A DNA stretch of 64,000 bases from Salvelinus alpinus (lineage: Eukaryota; Chordata; Actinopteri; Salmoniformes; Salmonidae). Position numbers and translations under genes: made by a program. Numbering within the stretch: position 1 is the first letter of the stretch; each line of letters starts with the position of its first letter. Shown piece by piece: positions 1 to 33,202 of the stretch. The notes beneath the pieces were generated by a model. It searched no databases, had not been told where the DNA came from, and was given only the letters and a program-made list of their open reading frames with translations. Where the stretch lies: positions 19,025,227 through 19,089,226 of the forward strand of contig NC_092096.1 in the NCBI RefSeq assembly GCF_045679555.1, given 5' to 3'.

Positions 1-330
1 ACACAGAACACTGCAGACACCACACACACACCATCACAGAAGCGCTTAACGATCATTGTCAGAGGCACGCACTGCAGGGCTCCAATGACGCTGGTGGTTG
101 ATGTCATAAGGCAGTAGTCACAGATCTGAGTTAACCTTACAGCCCTTTTCCTGGAGCTAGCGAGCATTACACTTGACATTCTCACCCATGACTGTCTGAC
201 TACTGCTGACATGTAGCCAATGCTGCCTCCCGGTCATGTCTGGTCATGCTGACTGTCTGACTACTGCTGACATGTAGCCAATGCTGCCTCCCGGTCATGT
301 CTGGTCATGCTGACTGTCTGACTACTGTAT
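1..330. repeat. Direct duplicate of 614-943
   Basis: The first 330 bases recur at 614 with an offset of 613. The copy includes the ACACAGAACACTGCAG start and the run into the 61-bp unit. A 30-bp tandem array lies between the two copies. No gene is seen. Confidence 0.85.
190..326. repeat. 61-bp tandem repeat, about 2 copies
   Basis: Units start with GACTGTCTGACTACTG at 190, 251 and 312; the third breaks off into the neighbouring array. The same unit recurs five times from 803. Confidence 0.85.
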
Positions 331-592
331 ACACACATATATACTGTATACACCCCCCTACTCACATATATACTGTATACACCCCCCTACACACATATAT
401 ACTGTATACACCCCCCTACTCACATATATACTGTATACACCCCCCTACTCACATATATACTGTATACACCCCCCTACACACATATATACTGTATACACCG
501 CCCTACACACATATATACTGTATACACCCCCCTACTCACATATATACTGTATACACCCCCTTACACACATATATACTGTATACACTCATGCA
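327..592. repeat. 30-bp minisatellite, about 9 copies
   Basis: The unit contains ACATATATACTGTATACACC followed by a C-run. TATATACTGTATA is nearly self-complementary, so cruciform formation is possible. The open frame across it (rich in HIYCIHPPT) exists because the unit is ten codons long and is not a gene. Confidence 0.85.
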
Positions 593-613
593 CCAAAACC
601 AAATACAACACAC

Positions 614-1107
614 ACACAGAACACTGCAGACACCACACACACACCATCACAGAAGCGCTTAACGATCATTGTCAGAGGCACGCACTGCAGGGCTCCAATG
701 ACGCTGGTGGTTGATGTCATAAGGCAGTAGTCACAGATCTGAGTTAACCTTACAGCCCTTTTCCTGGAGCTAGCGAGCATTACACTTGACATTCTCACCC
801 ATGACTGTCTGACTACTGCTGACATGTAGCCAATGCTGCCTCCCGGTCATGTCTGGTCATGCTGACTGTCTGACTACTGCTGACATGTAGCCAATGCTGC
901 CTCCCGGTCATGTCTGGTCATGCTGACTGTCTGACTACTGCTGACATGTAGCCAATGCTGCCTCCCGGTCATGTCTGGTCATGCTGACTGTCTGACTACT
1001 GCTGACATGTAGCCAATGCTGCCTCCCGGTCATGTCTGGTCATGCTGACTGTCTGACTACTGCTGACATGTAGCCAATGCTGCCTCCCGGTCATGTCTGG
1101 TCATGCT
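614..1107. repeat. Second copy of the start block plus five 61-bp units
   Basis: Copy of 1-330 followed by more of the 61-bp unit, with starts at 803, 864, 925, 986 and 1047. The array is longer here than in the first copy. From 1108 to about 1265 nothing is recognised. Confidence 0.85.
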
Positions 1108-1265
1108 TCTGTCACACTGCTTGCATAGTTCCATGTTTGTTGGTTGTCATTTTGGTTGCATGTTGGATGTTGCACGTTTTCTTATACAAGTACACTTTCC
1201 ACCTGTAGTAACAGCAAATTAGTCAAATGTCTAAACAAGGCTTCCAGACAAGGTGTTATGGCAAT

Positions 1266-1612
1266 CACGTATAATAAGGGAAGCACAGTCACAAGCTGCC
1301 CAGTGACACGAACCTACCAGACGAGTTAAATTACTTCTATGCTTGCTTCGAGGCAAGTAATACTGAAACATGCATGAGAGCACCAGCTGTTCGAAATGAC
1401 TGTGTGATTACGCTCTCCGTAGCCGATGTGAGTAAGACCTTTAAACAGGTCAACATTCACAAGTCCGCAGGGCCAGATGGATTACCAGGACGTGTACACC
1501 GAGCATGAGCTGACCAACTAACAAAAGTCTTCACTGACATGTTCAACCTGTCCCTGACTGAGCAGACCACCATAGTCAAACAGACCACCCTAGTCCCTGT
1601 GCCCAAGAACAC
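1266..1612 (+). mobile_element. LINE fragment (RT region), sense strand
   Basis: Conceptual reading matches the large antisense LINE at 18,620-23,255: LPDEL-type residues, then a stretch close to [20 protein letters not shown], then the QTTIVPVPKN motif that opens the reverse transcriptase domain. It corresponds to the complement of about 21,500-21,870. The frame is broken by stops, so it is a dead fragment truncated at both ends. Family: L2/CR1-like non-LTR retrotransposon. Confidence 0.85.
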
Positions 1613-1680
1613 TACACTACAGAACACTGCAGCACACTACAGAACACTACAGAACACTACAGAACACTGCAGCACTAGGA
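1613..1680. repeat. ACTACAGAAC microsatellite
   Basis: Imperfect repeats of ACACTACAGA and ACACTGCAG follow directly on the LINE fragment. Confidence 0.7.
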
Positions 1681-1754
1681 CAGAGATAATATTGAAAAAA
1701 ATCAACAACAAGGTTTGCCTCCACTTACTGATCAGTACATTGATCATTTAAATC

Positions 1755-1934
1755 AGGGATGTCAAAATCATTCCACGGAGGGCAGAGTGTCTGCAGGTTT
1801 TTGGTTTCAATTATGACATAGACTACCAGCTGAGGGGAGTTCCTTACTTATTAGTGACCTTCATTTCTCAATTACAAGGGAGGAGTGAGAACCTGCAGCC
1901 ACACGGCCCCCCGTGGAATGAGTTTAACACGTGG
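1755..1934. mobile_element. MITE-like element with CATTCCACGG inverted ends
   Basis: The left end reads GTCAAAATCATTCCACGG and the right end is its imperfect complement (CCGTGGAATGAGTTTAAC). Length is about 180 bp with no coding capacity. I recognise it as a dispersed fish repeat; the exact family is not certain. Confidence 0.65.
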
Positions 1935-1956
1935 ATGAAGTCCTCACCATGTGAAA

Positions 1957-2341
1957 AACATGGGAGCTGGTCAGAGTGAATGGCAGGACCATACTACTGT
2001 ACACTCTTAGAAACATGGGAGCTGGTCAGTGTGAATGGCAGGACCATACTACTGTACACTCTTAGAAACATGGGAGCTGGTCGGTGTGAATGGCAGGACC
2101 ATACTACTGTACACTCTTAGAAACATGGGAGCTGGTCAGAATGAATGGCAGGACCATACTACTGTACACTCTTAGAAACATGGGAGCTGGTCAGAGTGAA
2201 TGGCAGGACCATACTACTGTACACTCTTAGAAACATGGGAGCTGGTCAGAGTGAATGGCAGGACCATACTACTGTACACTCTTAGAAACATGGGAGCTGG
2301 TCAGAGTGAATGGCAGGACCATACTACTGTACACTCTTAGA
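1957..2341. repeat. 55-bp tandem repeat, 7 copies
   Basis: Units start at 1957 and every 55 bases after that, with AACATGGGAGCTGGTC at the head and CTGTACACTCTTAG at the tail. The copies differ by one or two bases. Confidence 0.9.
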
Positions 2342-2461
2342 AAAAAGGGTTCCAAAAGGGTTCTTTGGCTTTCCCCATAGGAGAGCCCTTTTTGGTTCCA
2401 GGTAGAACCCTTTTGGGTTCCATGTAGAACCCTCTGTAGAAAGGTTTTCTTTCTACAGAGG
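2336..2461. mobile_element. Left half of a foldback MITE (GGGTTCC type)
   Basis: This contains AAAAAAGGGTTCC, CCCCATAGGAGA and GGTTCCAGGTAGAACCC. The right half at 3,755-3,872 is close to its reverse complement, so the two halves are one palindromic element. The 7-bp array and a stretch of prl2 intron 1-like sequence lie between them. Confidence 0.75.
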
Positions 2462-3526
2462 AGCAGGGAGCAGGGAGCAGGGAGCAGGGAACAGGGAGCA
2501 GGGAGCAGGGAACAGGGAGCAGGGAGCAGGGAACAGGGAGCAGGGAACAGGGAGCAGGGAACAGGGAGCAGGGAGCAGGGAGCAGGGAACAGGGAGCAGG
2601 GAGCAGGGAACAGGGAACAGAGAACAGAGAACAGGGAGCAGGGAACAGGGAACAGGGAGCAGGGAGCAGGGAACAGGGAGCAGGGAGCAGGGAGCAGGGA
2701 GCAGGGAGCAGGGAACAGGGAGCAGGGAGCAGGGAACAGGGAGCAGGGAACAGGGAGCAGGGAACAGGGAGCAGGGAGCAGGGAGCAGGGAACAGGGGGC
2801 AGGGAGCAGGGAACAGAGAACAGAGAACAGAGAACAGAGAACAGGGAGCAGGGAGCAGGGAGCAGGGAACAGGGAGCAGGGAGCAGGGAACAGGGAGCAG
2901 GGAGCAGGGAGCAGGGAGCAGGGAGCAGAGAACAGAGAACAGGGAGCAGGGAGCAGGGAGCAGGGAGCAGGGAACAGGGAACAGGGAACAGGGAGCAGGG
3001 AGCAGGGAGCAGGGAGCAGGGAGCAGGGAACAGAGAACAGAGAACAGAGAACAGGGAGCAGGGAGCAGGGAACAGGGAACAGGGAGCAGGGAGCAGGGAG
3101 CAGGGAGCAGGGAACAGAGAACAGAGAACAGAGAACAGAGAACAGAGAACAGAGAACAGAGAACAGAACAGGGAGCAGGGAGCAGGGAGCAGGGAGCAGG
3201 GAACAGGGAACAGGGAACAGGGAGCAGGGAGCAGGGAGCAGAGAACAGAGAACAGAGAACAGAGAACAGAGAACAGAGAACAGAGAACAGGGAACAGGGA
3301 GCAGGGAGCAGAGAGCAGAGAGCAGAGAGCAGAGAGCAGAGAGCAGAGAGCAGAGAGCAGAGAGCAGAGAGCAGAGAGCAGAGAGCAGAGAGCAGAGAGC
3401 AGGGAGCAGAGAACAGAGAACAGAGAACAGAGAACAGAGAACAGGGAGCAGGGAGCAGGGAGCAGGGAGCAGGGAACAGGGAGCAGGGAGCAGGGAGCAG
3501 GGAACAGGGAGCAGGGAGCAGGGACT
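2461..3526. repeat. 7-bp minisatellite (AGCAGGG)n, upstream copy
   Basis: About 150 units of AGCAGGG, AACAGGG, AACAGAG and AGCAGAG. Seven bases times three gives open frames in several phases on both strands (PAPCSLL-type repeats), which are not genes. The same repeat occurs in prl2 intron 1 at 4,285-4,472. Confidence 0.95.
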
Positions 3527-3547
3527 GAGGAGCTATACATGCATGCC

Positions 3548-3672
3548 TGCAGGTGCTTCTACACCTGCATTGCTTGCTGTTTGGGGTTTTAGGCTGGGTT
3601 TCTGTACAGCACTTCGAGATATTAGCTGATGTACGAAGGGCTATATAAAATAAACTTGATTTGATTTGATTT
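3548..3672 (+). mobile_element. Short retroposon 3' tail ending in (TTGAT)n
   Basis: A 125-bp insert contains TTTGGGGTTTTAGGCTGGG and ends in repeats of TTGAT. Its empty site is visible at 4,488-4,500: the sequence CATGCATGCCTCTGCC is unbroken there, but here the insert separates CATGCATGCC from GATGCCTCTGCC. The likely target duplication is ATGCC. It is probably a 5'-truncated LINE/SINE copy. Confidence 0.75.
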
Positions 3673-3754
3673 GATGCCTCTGCCGGTGGAATTAGATCCT
3701 CTCCTCTGTTTACCACCTCTTCTTCCCTTTCTCTTTTCCTCTTCCTCCCTCCTC

Positions 3755-3872
3755 TGTAGAAAGGTTTTCTACATGGAACCCAAAAGGGTTCTACCTGGAA
3801 CCAGAAAGGGTTCTTCAAAGGGTTCTCCTATGGGGACAGCCGTGGAACCATTTAAGGTTCTAGATAGAACAT
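3755..3872. mobile_element. Right half of the foldback MITE
   Basis: Reverse-complement partner of 2,336-2,461 (CTCTGTAGAAAGG, GGTTCTACCTGGAACC, CTCCTATGGGGACAGCC). Between 3,673 and 3,754 lies a copy of the sequence found at 4,492-4,572 in prl2 intron 1. Confidence 0.75.
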
Positions 3873-4169
3873 GTTTTTCTGAGCATAGCCTATGCACTAA
3901 ACTAGCCTAGTGAATGACAGTGAAACTGGTGAAGGGGCTGGTGGGTGGGCTGAATGAGCATCTTCCCCCTGTATCCGTCCTGATTTGTCACGGACGCTTT
4001 GGGCTGTAAAGCCGACTTCCATCATGATCTGATGAAAAAAAAGAAAGAGAAAATTGACGGCGAATGAAAACTCACGCAAACCTCTGTCTCTCTCTCCTCC
4101 CCTCCTAAATGATTGTGGTCATCACATGATGACAGAGAGAGAGACCCTTTCCTTAATACTCCTGGTCCC

Positions 4170-4177
4170 TTTAAATA
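4170..4177 (+). promoter_or_regulatory. Probable TATA box of prl2
   Basis: TTTAAATA lies 55 bases before the proposed prl2 start codon. Transcription would begin near 4,200, giving a short leader of about 30 nt, reasonable for a pituitary hormone gene. The 300 bases upstream (3,873-4,169) are free of obvious repeats and must hold the proximal promoter. A/T-rich elements such as AAATGATT near 4,108 could be Pit-1 sites, but I cannot call one with confidence. Confidence 0.55.
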
Positions 4178-4231
4178 GCTGAGTGTCACTGTACATCCTC
4201 CAGCTTCAAGACTACCACCAAGCAACACAGA

Positions 4232-27932
<23,701 letters not shown>

Positions 27933-28052
27933 GATGTTAAGACAAGACAAGAGGCGTGACTTTCACAAGCTACCGTGTCAATCAAGGAAATCAAGGACAC
28001 ATCATGAATAGACATGATGATAAGACCGAGAGAAGAGACTGGGACTGTGGTA

Positions 28053-28190
28053 CTTTCCTCCTCCTGACAAGTCCAACAATAACTTCCACCAGCGACAACG
28101 TCTTCTAGGTACTGTATTTATGTCATGGCACAGAGAAATATAGTACAGATGTAAGATCTTAATCTGATCACCCTGTTGCAGGAGAATTTT
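28053..28190. repeat. Left copy of a direct repeat in the prl2 3' region
   Basis: It begins ACTTTCCTCCTCCTGACAAG and runs through GTACAGATGTAAGATCTTAA into the MITE. It is repeated at 28,914-29,055 with a few differences, on the other side of a (GT)n tract. Confidence 0.85.
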
Positions 28191-28424
28191 CCTGCAATGC
28201 AGTCAATTTTAAACATGTAGTGTATTTGAGGTTTCAAAAAGGCTTCTGAAGTTCATAATTTCCACTTAAAAAATTCATACTTGATTTTCCCTTATGAAAA
28301 ATGTGTCAACCCTTTCAAAAATTATCATTAATTATAATCCACGTAATAATTCACATTTCCTTTTGCTGCAGGATTATTTTCCTGCTGTAGAAAACTGGCT
28401 CAAATTAAATCCTACACCTGTATG
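28146..28424. mobile_element. MITE with ACAGATGTAAGATC / GATCCTACACCTGT-like ends
   Basis: About 280 bp, imperfectly palindromic: the left end ACAGATGTAAGATCTTAAT and the right end ATTAAATCCTACACCTGT; internally TTGCAGGAGAATTTTCCTGC faces TGCAGGATTATTTTCCTGC. I recognise it as a common salmonid MITE. It lies in the likely prl2 3' UTR. Confidence 0.75.
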
Positions 28425-28693
28425 TCACTTATCTTGATGATGAAAACTTGAATTTTCTCTCAGAGTTTTGGGGGGCAGAGCCACTGGAGTAGAATATCAT
28501 AAATACTGTCATGACCATATCACCTTTAGGTTTAGAGTACATGCATGTTTCATATAATGAATCCCTTTCATGTTTTAAATTGACATTTTCAAGAGGGAGA
28601 AGGGCTGTAACTCAGAAAGAAATGGATGGAAATTAACAAATATGTTGTTTATTTTTTATTTCTAAGACCAACTAGACATGAAATGTTCTTTAA

Positions 28694-28703
28694 AATAAAT
28701 AAA
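28694..28703 (+). terminator. Candidate prl2 polyadenylation signal
   Basis: Two overlapping AATAAA hexamers, about 760 bases after the prl2 stop codon. The (GT)n tract 40 bases downstream could act as the GU-rich downstream element. There is no transcript evidence. Confidence 0.4.
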
Positions 28704-28742
28704 TCGTGACAAAATCTGAACTCAGAACTCTATTGTGATTGA

Positions 28743-28913
<171 letters not shown>

Positions 28914-28914
<1 letters not shown>

Positions 28915-29060
28915 ACTTTCCTCCTCCTGACAAGTCCAACAATAACTTCCACCAGCGACAATGTCTTAAATTCTTCTATGTACTGTATATATTTCATGAC
29001 ACAGAGAAATATAGTACAGATGTAAGATCTTAATCTGATCACCCTGTTGCAGGAAATGTA
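28914..29060. repeat. Right copy of the prl2 3' region repeat, with truncated MITE
   Basis: Second copy of 28,053-28,190. Its MITE part jumps from TGTTGCAGG directly to AAATGTAGTGTATTTGAGG, so most of the MITE is absent. Confidence 0.85.
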
Positions 29061-29061
29061 G

Positions 29062-29282
29062 TGTATTTGAGGGTACTGGAGGACTGGAGTTGAGAACCAC
29101 TGGCCAAAGGTATCTGCAAAGTGTCATGGATGCAGGCTTTTACTCCAGCCGATGCTGCAACAAACTCAGTCTGACTAATGAAATGTTGATTGAAGACTAT
29201 GATTGGTTAAATAGTTGAATCAGATGTACTAAGGCGTTGTCTCTGTGGATCAGATTGAACACCCCCTGGCAGAGGCAAAAAA
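29062..29282. mobile_element. MITE-like dispersed repeat
   Basis: It contains GGGTACTGGAGGACTGG, TTGAGAACCACTGG, then TTTACTCCAGCC and GATTGAACACCCC. I recognise it as a repeat frequent in salmonid DNA. No coding capacity. Confidence 0.55.
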
Positions 29283-29496
29283 CGGATTAAAGGACAAGTT
29301 CACTTTTTTGAAACAAATCTGTATTTTGGATGGCATGTTACAGTATTGTCCAGACACTTTTTCACTTTGAGAAATGTATCTAAACAGCGATAGACATCCT
29401 CATGCTTGTTCTGCAGGAGGGGCACAGAGAAAACATGAACAAAGGCTACAAAAACACCCAAATCCTTGTAGTGATGCAGGCCTTTATGTTGTACAC

Positions 29497-29688
29497 ATGA
29501 CATTGTGTCATTACAAACTTTATCTGCAACGTTATGTTCCATTCTGTTGGACTTGAGCGAAACTTCTCCGTCTAGCCAGGGCTTGCGCACGCTGAAACGG
29601 TTACAGGGCTACAAGGAGAAGTACCGCTCGAGTCCAACAGAATGGAATTTGGCGTTGCGGATGAAGTTCGGAATGACACAATTTCATG
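29497..29688. repeat. Foldback: 63-bp inverted arms, 65-bp loop
   Basis: The left arm at 29,497-29,559 (CATTCTGTTGGACTTGAGCG) pairs with the right arm at 29,625-29,688 (CGCTCGAGTCCAACAGAATG). The pairing goes on outward to GTGTCATT/AATGACAC. It has no open frame of note, is probably a small foldback transposon and is in an otherwise unremarkable region. From 29,689 to 30,520 I see no gene. Confidence 0.75.
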
Positions 29689-30524
29689 ATCAATCATTTA
29701 AGCTCGAAGCTTGCACGTGCAGAGGCTATACATGCAGCTGGGAGTGAGTCAAACTCTGTGAGAGCACTGATGGTAACATTACACACCCTTACGCTGAAAA
29801 CCGTCATGCTGCTGAAACAAATGAATCCTTCCTAGGAGCTCCGCTCTGGCAGCGCTGTGTCTGCGTCAGACTTCTCCTAGACACGCCCGGGGCTCCAGTG
29901 TGTGCCATGCAGAAGGAGAATAAAGCAGTGGGTATGACGCTCAGCCACGGTCCGGCTGCCTACTGACTGGCGGCTCCACTGATCAAAGGCGACTTCTCGT
30001 ACTTCAGTCGGGAGTCATTGGCTCAGGCTGCCAGGCTTTTACTTTAACATATGTTTCCCAAGTGACGCAGGAAGCAAAGAAGACAGAGGGACAGGACCCA
30101 TAGAAACATGATGGAAGGGAACGAGGGACGGCGCGCTGGGGGTCGGGTAGCGGAGAGGCCGAGGGGGGATCAGATGGGACAGGGGGAAAGGGGCTGTTTG
30201 AGGACCCACAGAAAGATGGGGAACGGGGGACAGGATGACACTGGCACACACTGTTTCTTAAACACCCAGGCACTTCCTCTGTCAGTCTAATTTGGGTCTG
30301 AGCTATGATCTCAATGCAAAGCAATGACAGATGCTAAATGAGCTAATATAAGCTCATATTGCGTCAGTCGCTCTTCACATTCATTAGCCAAGACAAAATA
30401 AAGACATTAGAATCAGTAATGACCTGAATCGCCATTGGAACGCCGTCGGAACATGATAATTGAATAGCGTACAACAGACTCATCCAAACAGGTTATCATT
30501 AGAAAGAGCTGTGTGTCTGTGTTT

Positions 30525-30871
<347 letters not shown>

Positions 30872-31029
30872 CCTGAATCATGACATTGTTTTCCCCTCTA
30901 AGAATGCCATTTGTTCTTTGGTCACCCAAGTAAACTAATTGAATGACGTCTTAACTTTACAAAACAAACCATTTACTATGCCCTCAAGATAGTCATACAC
31001 ACACACAGGTTAGGACAGGATTCATCTAG

Positions 31030-31146
31030 GAGAGAGAGAGACAGAGGGAGAGAGAGATACACAAACACACACATAAAGACACAGAGAGAGACACACACAG
31101 AGAGACAGAGAGAGAGAGAGAGAGCGAGACAGAAAGAGTGAGAGAG
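31030..31146. repeat. (GA)/(CA)-rich low-complexity tract
   Basis: Interspersed GAGAGA, ACACAC and GACAGA runs. No gene. Confidence 0.85.
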
Positions 31147-31289
31147 GGCACAACTGAATGCTGAGGGGGCTCTATTGTGACTGTCCTGTTGTGCGACTGT
31201 CTGGAAACATATTGTCATCAATAATTTACAACTAAACAAACGACCCAAATGGTGACGACAGAGAGTAGAACAGTGTCTTATCTTTCTCC

Positions 31290-31905
31290 AACCTTCTCTG
31301 TCTCTCCCTCTGTCTCTCCCTCTGTCTCTCCCTCTGTCTCTCCCTCTGTCTCTCCTCTCTGTCTCTCCTCTCTGTCTCTCCCTCTGTCTCTCCTCTCTGT
31401 CTCTCCTCTCTGTCTCTCCCTCTGTCTCTCCTCTCTGTCTCTCCTCTCTGTCTCTCCTCTCTGTCTCTCCTCTCTGTCTCTCCTCTCTGTCTCTCCCTCT
31501 GTCTCTCCTCTCTGTCTCTCCCTCTGTCTCTCCTCTCTGTCTCTCCCTCTGTCTCTCCTCTCTGTCTCTCCCTCTGTCTCTCCCTCTGTCTCTCCTCTCT
31601 GTCTCTCCCTCTGTCTCTCCTCTCTGTCTCTCTCTCTGTCTCTCCTCTCTGTCTCTCCCTCTGTCTCTCCTTCTGTCTCTCCCTCTGTCTCTCCTCTCTG
31701 TCTCTCCTCTCTGTCTCTCTCTCTGTCTCTCCTCTCTGTCTCTCCCTCTGTCTCTCCTCTCTGTCTCTCCCTCTGTCTCTCCCTCTGTCTCTCCCTCTGT
31801 CTCTCCTCTCTGTCTCTCCCTCTGTCTCTCCTCTCTGTCTCTCCCTCTGTCTCTCCTCTCTGTCTCTCCCTATGTCTCTCCCTCTTTCTCTCCTCTCTTT
31901 CTGAG
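31290..31905. repeat. TCTCTCCCTCTG / TCTCTCCTCTCTG minisatellite
   Basis: About 50 units of 12-13 bp. The SLSLLSVSPSVS-type frame is an artefact of the pyrimidine-only sequence. Confidence 0.95.
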
Positions 31906-31959
31906 ACCTGGTGCCAAATTCACACGTCTGCCAATAGATAGCAGCACTTCAACTCAGAG

Positions 31960-32160
31960 TGCAAGGAGACTTAAAAATTATTTACAACGACGGCCTACAC
32001 CGGCCAAACACGGACGACGCTGGGCCAATTGTGCGCCGCCTTACGGGACTCCCAATCAAGGCTGGTTGTGATACAGCTTGGATTCAAACCAGGGTGTCTG
32101 TAGTGACGCCTCAAGCACTGAGATACAGTGTCTGAGACTGCTGCGCTGCTGCGAACACTA
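31960..32160 (-). mobile_element. tRNA-derived SINE (salmonid type)
   Basis: On the - strand, an A-box-like head is followed by a B-box (GGTTTGAATCC), then CACAACCAGCCTTGATTGGG, GGCGGCGCACAATTGGCCC and GGCCGTCGTTGTAAATAA. The body matches salmonid SINEs whose 3' end continues TTGTTCTTAACTGACTTGCC; that last part is missing here. Confidence 0.75.
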
Positions 32161-32284
32161 CCTTTAAACAAACAAAAATATCCATGGAGGACTGTAATGT
32201 AATTATATAATGATGTGGTTTGGTTGCCCTTGCAGTCCTCCCACTACTACGCACTTTTCTGTTGTGACTCACTTCATCATTGTG

Positions 32285-32408
32285 TTGTATTGTGTTGCAA
32301 TAAGGTCACTAATTAGTAAGGAACGCCCCAAACCTGGTTGTATAGAGCTTATTTGAAAGGAAAAAACTAAAACCTGGGCCGTCCATGGAATTAGTTTTAC
32401 ACCCCTGT
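32285..32408. mobile_element. Diverged MITE remnant
   Basis: The end CCATGGAATTAGTTTTACACC resembles the CCGTGGAATGAGTTTAAC end of the element at 1,755-1,934. It is diverged and incomplete. Confidence 0.4.
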
Positions 32409-32720
32409 CATAGCTATTCTTAGCACCACCAGTCAGGTTTCAGGTACATTATTATTTTATATTTATTTTTTACATTCTTTGTAAGTCAAGTTTGATTTAA
32501 GTGATGATGTAATGATCAAATGGATGTTTTCCAGAAAATAGTGTTTTTCAGCCTCATTTCAAAAACATTCTTTATAATTGCTCTTGATAACTGCAGTCTC
32601 TGGTTTAGTGCATGCTGGTCCATCAGTCCCAAGACGTTGCAGGTCTGTTAATTTAGTTCATGCAAGAAATTATCATCCTAGATTACCCTATTACTTAATA
32701 TAACCATTTCATGTTTCCCC
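32409..32720. other. A/T-rich intergenic sequence, nothing recognised
   Basis: No open frame, repeat end or RNA motif could be supported here. From about 32,730 to 32,830 there is GGAATGG-type sequence that resembles another salmonid foldback. Confidence 0.4.
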
Positions 32721-33036
32721 ACATAGTTATATATTTGTAATGGCTGGAAATGGAATAAATGGAACGGATGTGCTTGATACCGTTCCATCCGTCCTCCTGT
32801 AGCTCCTCCCACCAGCCTCCACCGATTGCCATTATAATTGGTCTGTAGCGTGTAGTAAAAAACCCACCACATGGTGATGCTGTGGTGTTTTTATGGGCTC
32901 GCCACCCGCTGACAAAAACAGGAAAAGACAACGCGGAAGTAAAACTTCGAGCGGGTTTGTTTTGTTCTTGCCCACCATTCTTTCCTCGTAGACGAAGCCA
33001 TACTAGCTGAATACCCAACTCTCAGTCCACTGAAAC

Positions 33037-33202
33037 ATGTCTAAACTACAGTCGTTTCGTGTGTTTTTAAATGAGCGTTTAACAGCGGCAGCTGTGGAGA
33101 TTTTCGGGGCAGTTGAGCAAACGGTAGTGGACTACCAGGAGGAGAATGATCGACTACGGAGACTGCTGCGGATCACACCGGAGATAAAACGATGCAGAAT
33201 AG
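33037..33202 (+). CDS. Zinc-finger gene 1, exon 1
   Basis: 55 codons plus one base, donor ATAG|GTTCGT. The same exon, with the same donor and intron start (GTTCGTATGTAGATCT), occurs at 49,081-49,246 and 61,111-61,276. Confidence 0.85.

Noticed and set aside
2269-3818. Two long frames on the - strand (423 and 493 codons) rich in PAPCSLL
   Set aside because: They run through the 7-bp array, whose composition lacks stops in more than one frame on both strands. There is no conserved domain, and the parts outside the array are MITE sequence.
30004-30324. Frames of 60-106 codons on both strands
   Set aside because: No family resemblance, no splice context, and overlapping on opposite strands. I cannot support a gene.
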